Origin: Candidatus Bipolaricaulota bacterium | GTDB lineage: Bacteria; Bipolaricaulota; Bipolaricaulia; RBG-16-55-9; DRXL01 | Length of the DNA stretch: 6,055 nucleotides | Direction: 5' to 3' | Assembly (NCBI GenBank): GCA_023512665.1 | Contig: JAILZC010000065.1 | Span: 1-6,055, forward strand | In this document: in pieces, positions 5,949 to 6,055 of the stretch | Layout: each line of letters opens with the position of its first letter | How positions within the stretch are numbered: the first letter of the stretch is position 1 | Program-made: the position numbers and the translations under genes | Notes under the pieces: model-generated | What the model saw: the letters and a program-made list of their open reading frames with translations, nothing else | Database searches by the model: none | Told to the model about the DNA's origin: nothing

Positions 5949-6055
5949 TCATTGGGCAGCGCGACCCTTCCGCTTAAGTCGGCTCTTGCGAGCGTAAGCG
6001 GGATATTTGTCATAGACCTTCTCAAGAAGGGCTTTGTGATCGAGATGGCCGTAGG
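5949..6055 (-). CDS. C-terminal end of an unrecognised basic protein (cut by window edge)
   Basis: An open frame enters from the right edge and ends at TGA (5951-5949). The 34 complete codons read YGHLDHKALLEKVYDKYP, then AYARKSRLKRKGRAAQ. The first part looks like an amphipathic helix; the tail is strongly basic, with K/R at 9 of the last 19 residues or so, which could suit nucleic-acid or ribosome contact. I do not recognise the family. Evidence that it is real is limited to codon-like composition, the same orientation as its neighbours and a stop placed about 100 bp before the next start, leaving room for the exporter promoter. No convincing terminator follows. It could also be a chance frame. 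Confidence 0.45.
   Translation of the reverse strand, partial: YGHLDHKALLEKVYDKYPAYARKSRLKRKGRAAQ

Noticed and set aside
5905..5950. Possible terminator after the right-edge gene (AAAGC on the minus strand pairing with GCTTT further on)
   Set aside because: Only about five pairs close a long mismatched loop, and the following T-run is four bases; too weak to call.

Overview
The window is a bacterial V/A-type (rotary) ATPase operon read entirely on the minus strand, preceded by one MFS exporter gene and the tail of an unrecognised gene. A bacterium rather than an archaeon is suggested by sigma70-like promoters (one with an exact TATAAT, one with an extended -10), by Shine-Dalgarno sites such as AAGGAGG, and by the single-hairpin ring subunit with a signal-like N-terminus of the Thermus kind. 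The DNA is moderately GC-rich. Subunit order matches the Thermus/Deinococcus-type operon, but the sequence alone does not fix the phylum; a deep-branching, possibly thermophilic lineage (Deinococcus-Thermus-like or a candidate phylum such as Bipolaricaulota) is only a guess.

Layout, in transcription order (right to left). 6055-5949: last 34 codons of an unknown basic protein. 5948-5852: spacer with the exporter promoter. 5851-4484: MFS_3-family exporter, apparently translated from a leaderless mRNA starting with its GTG codon. 4483-4378: spacer of 106 bp with a good promoter (TTGAAT, 17 bp, TATACT with upstream TG) whose -35 box lies one base after the exporter stop codon. 4377-4033: peripheral-stalk subunit G/H. 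4027-2162: membrane stator subunit I. 2137-1832: ring subunit K/c. 1828-1262: peripheral-stalk subunit E. 1255-203: subunit C/d. 206-1: first 68 codons of subunit F. The catalytic A and B subunits and D would be expected just beyond base 1.

Together the six ATPase genes encode the membrane motor (I, K), the two-helix stalks that hold the stator (E with G/H), the socket joining rotor and ring (C) and part of the central shaft (F). Genes are 3-24 bp apart or overlap, so they form one transcription unit. Ribosome-binding sites are uneven: strong before K, the subunit needed in about 10-12 copies, good before F, moderate before the first gene, and not visible before I, E and C, which are probably translationally coupled.

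The least ordinary element is a GC-rich palindromic repeat lying in frame inside subunit I and adding about 30 Pro/Gly/Glu/Arg-rich residues. No wholly new system is visible; the other points of interest are the leaderless exporter start and the lipobox-like N-terminus of the ring subunit.
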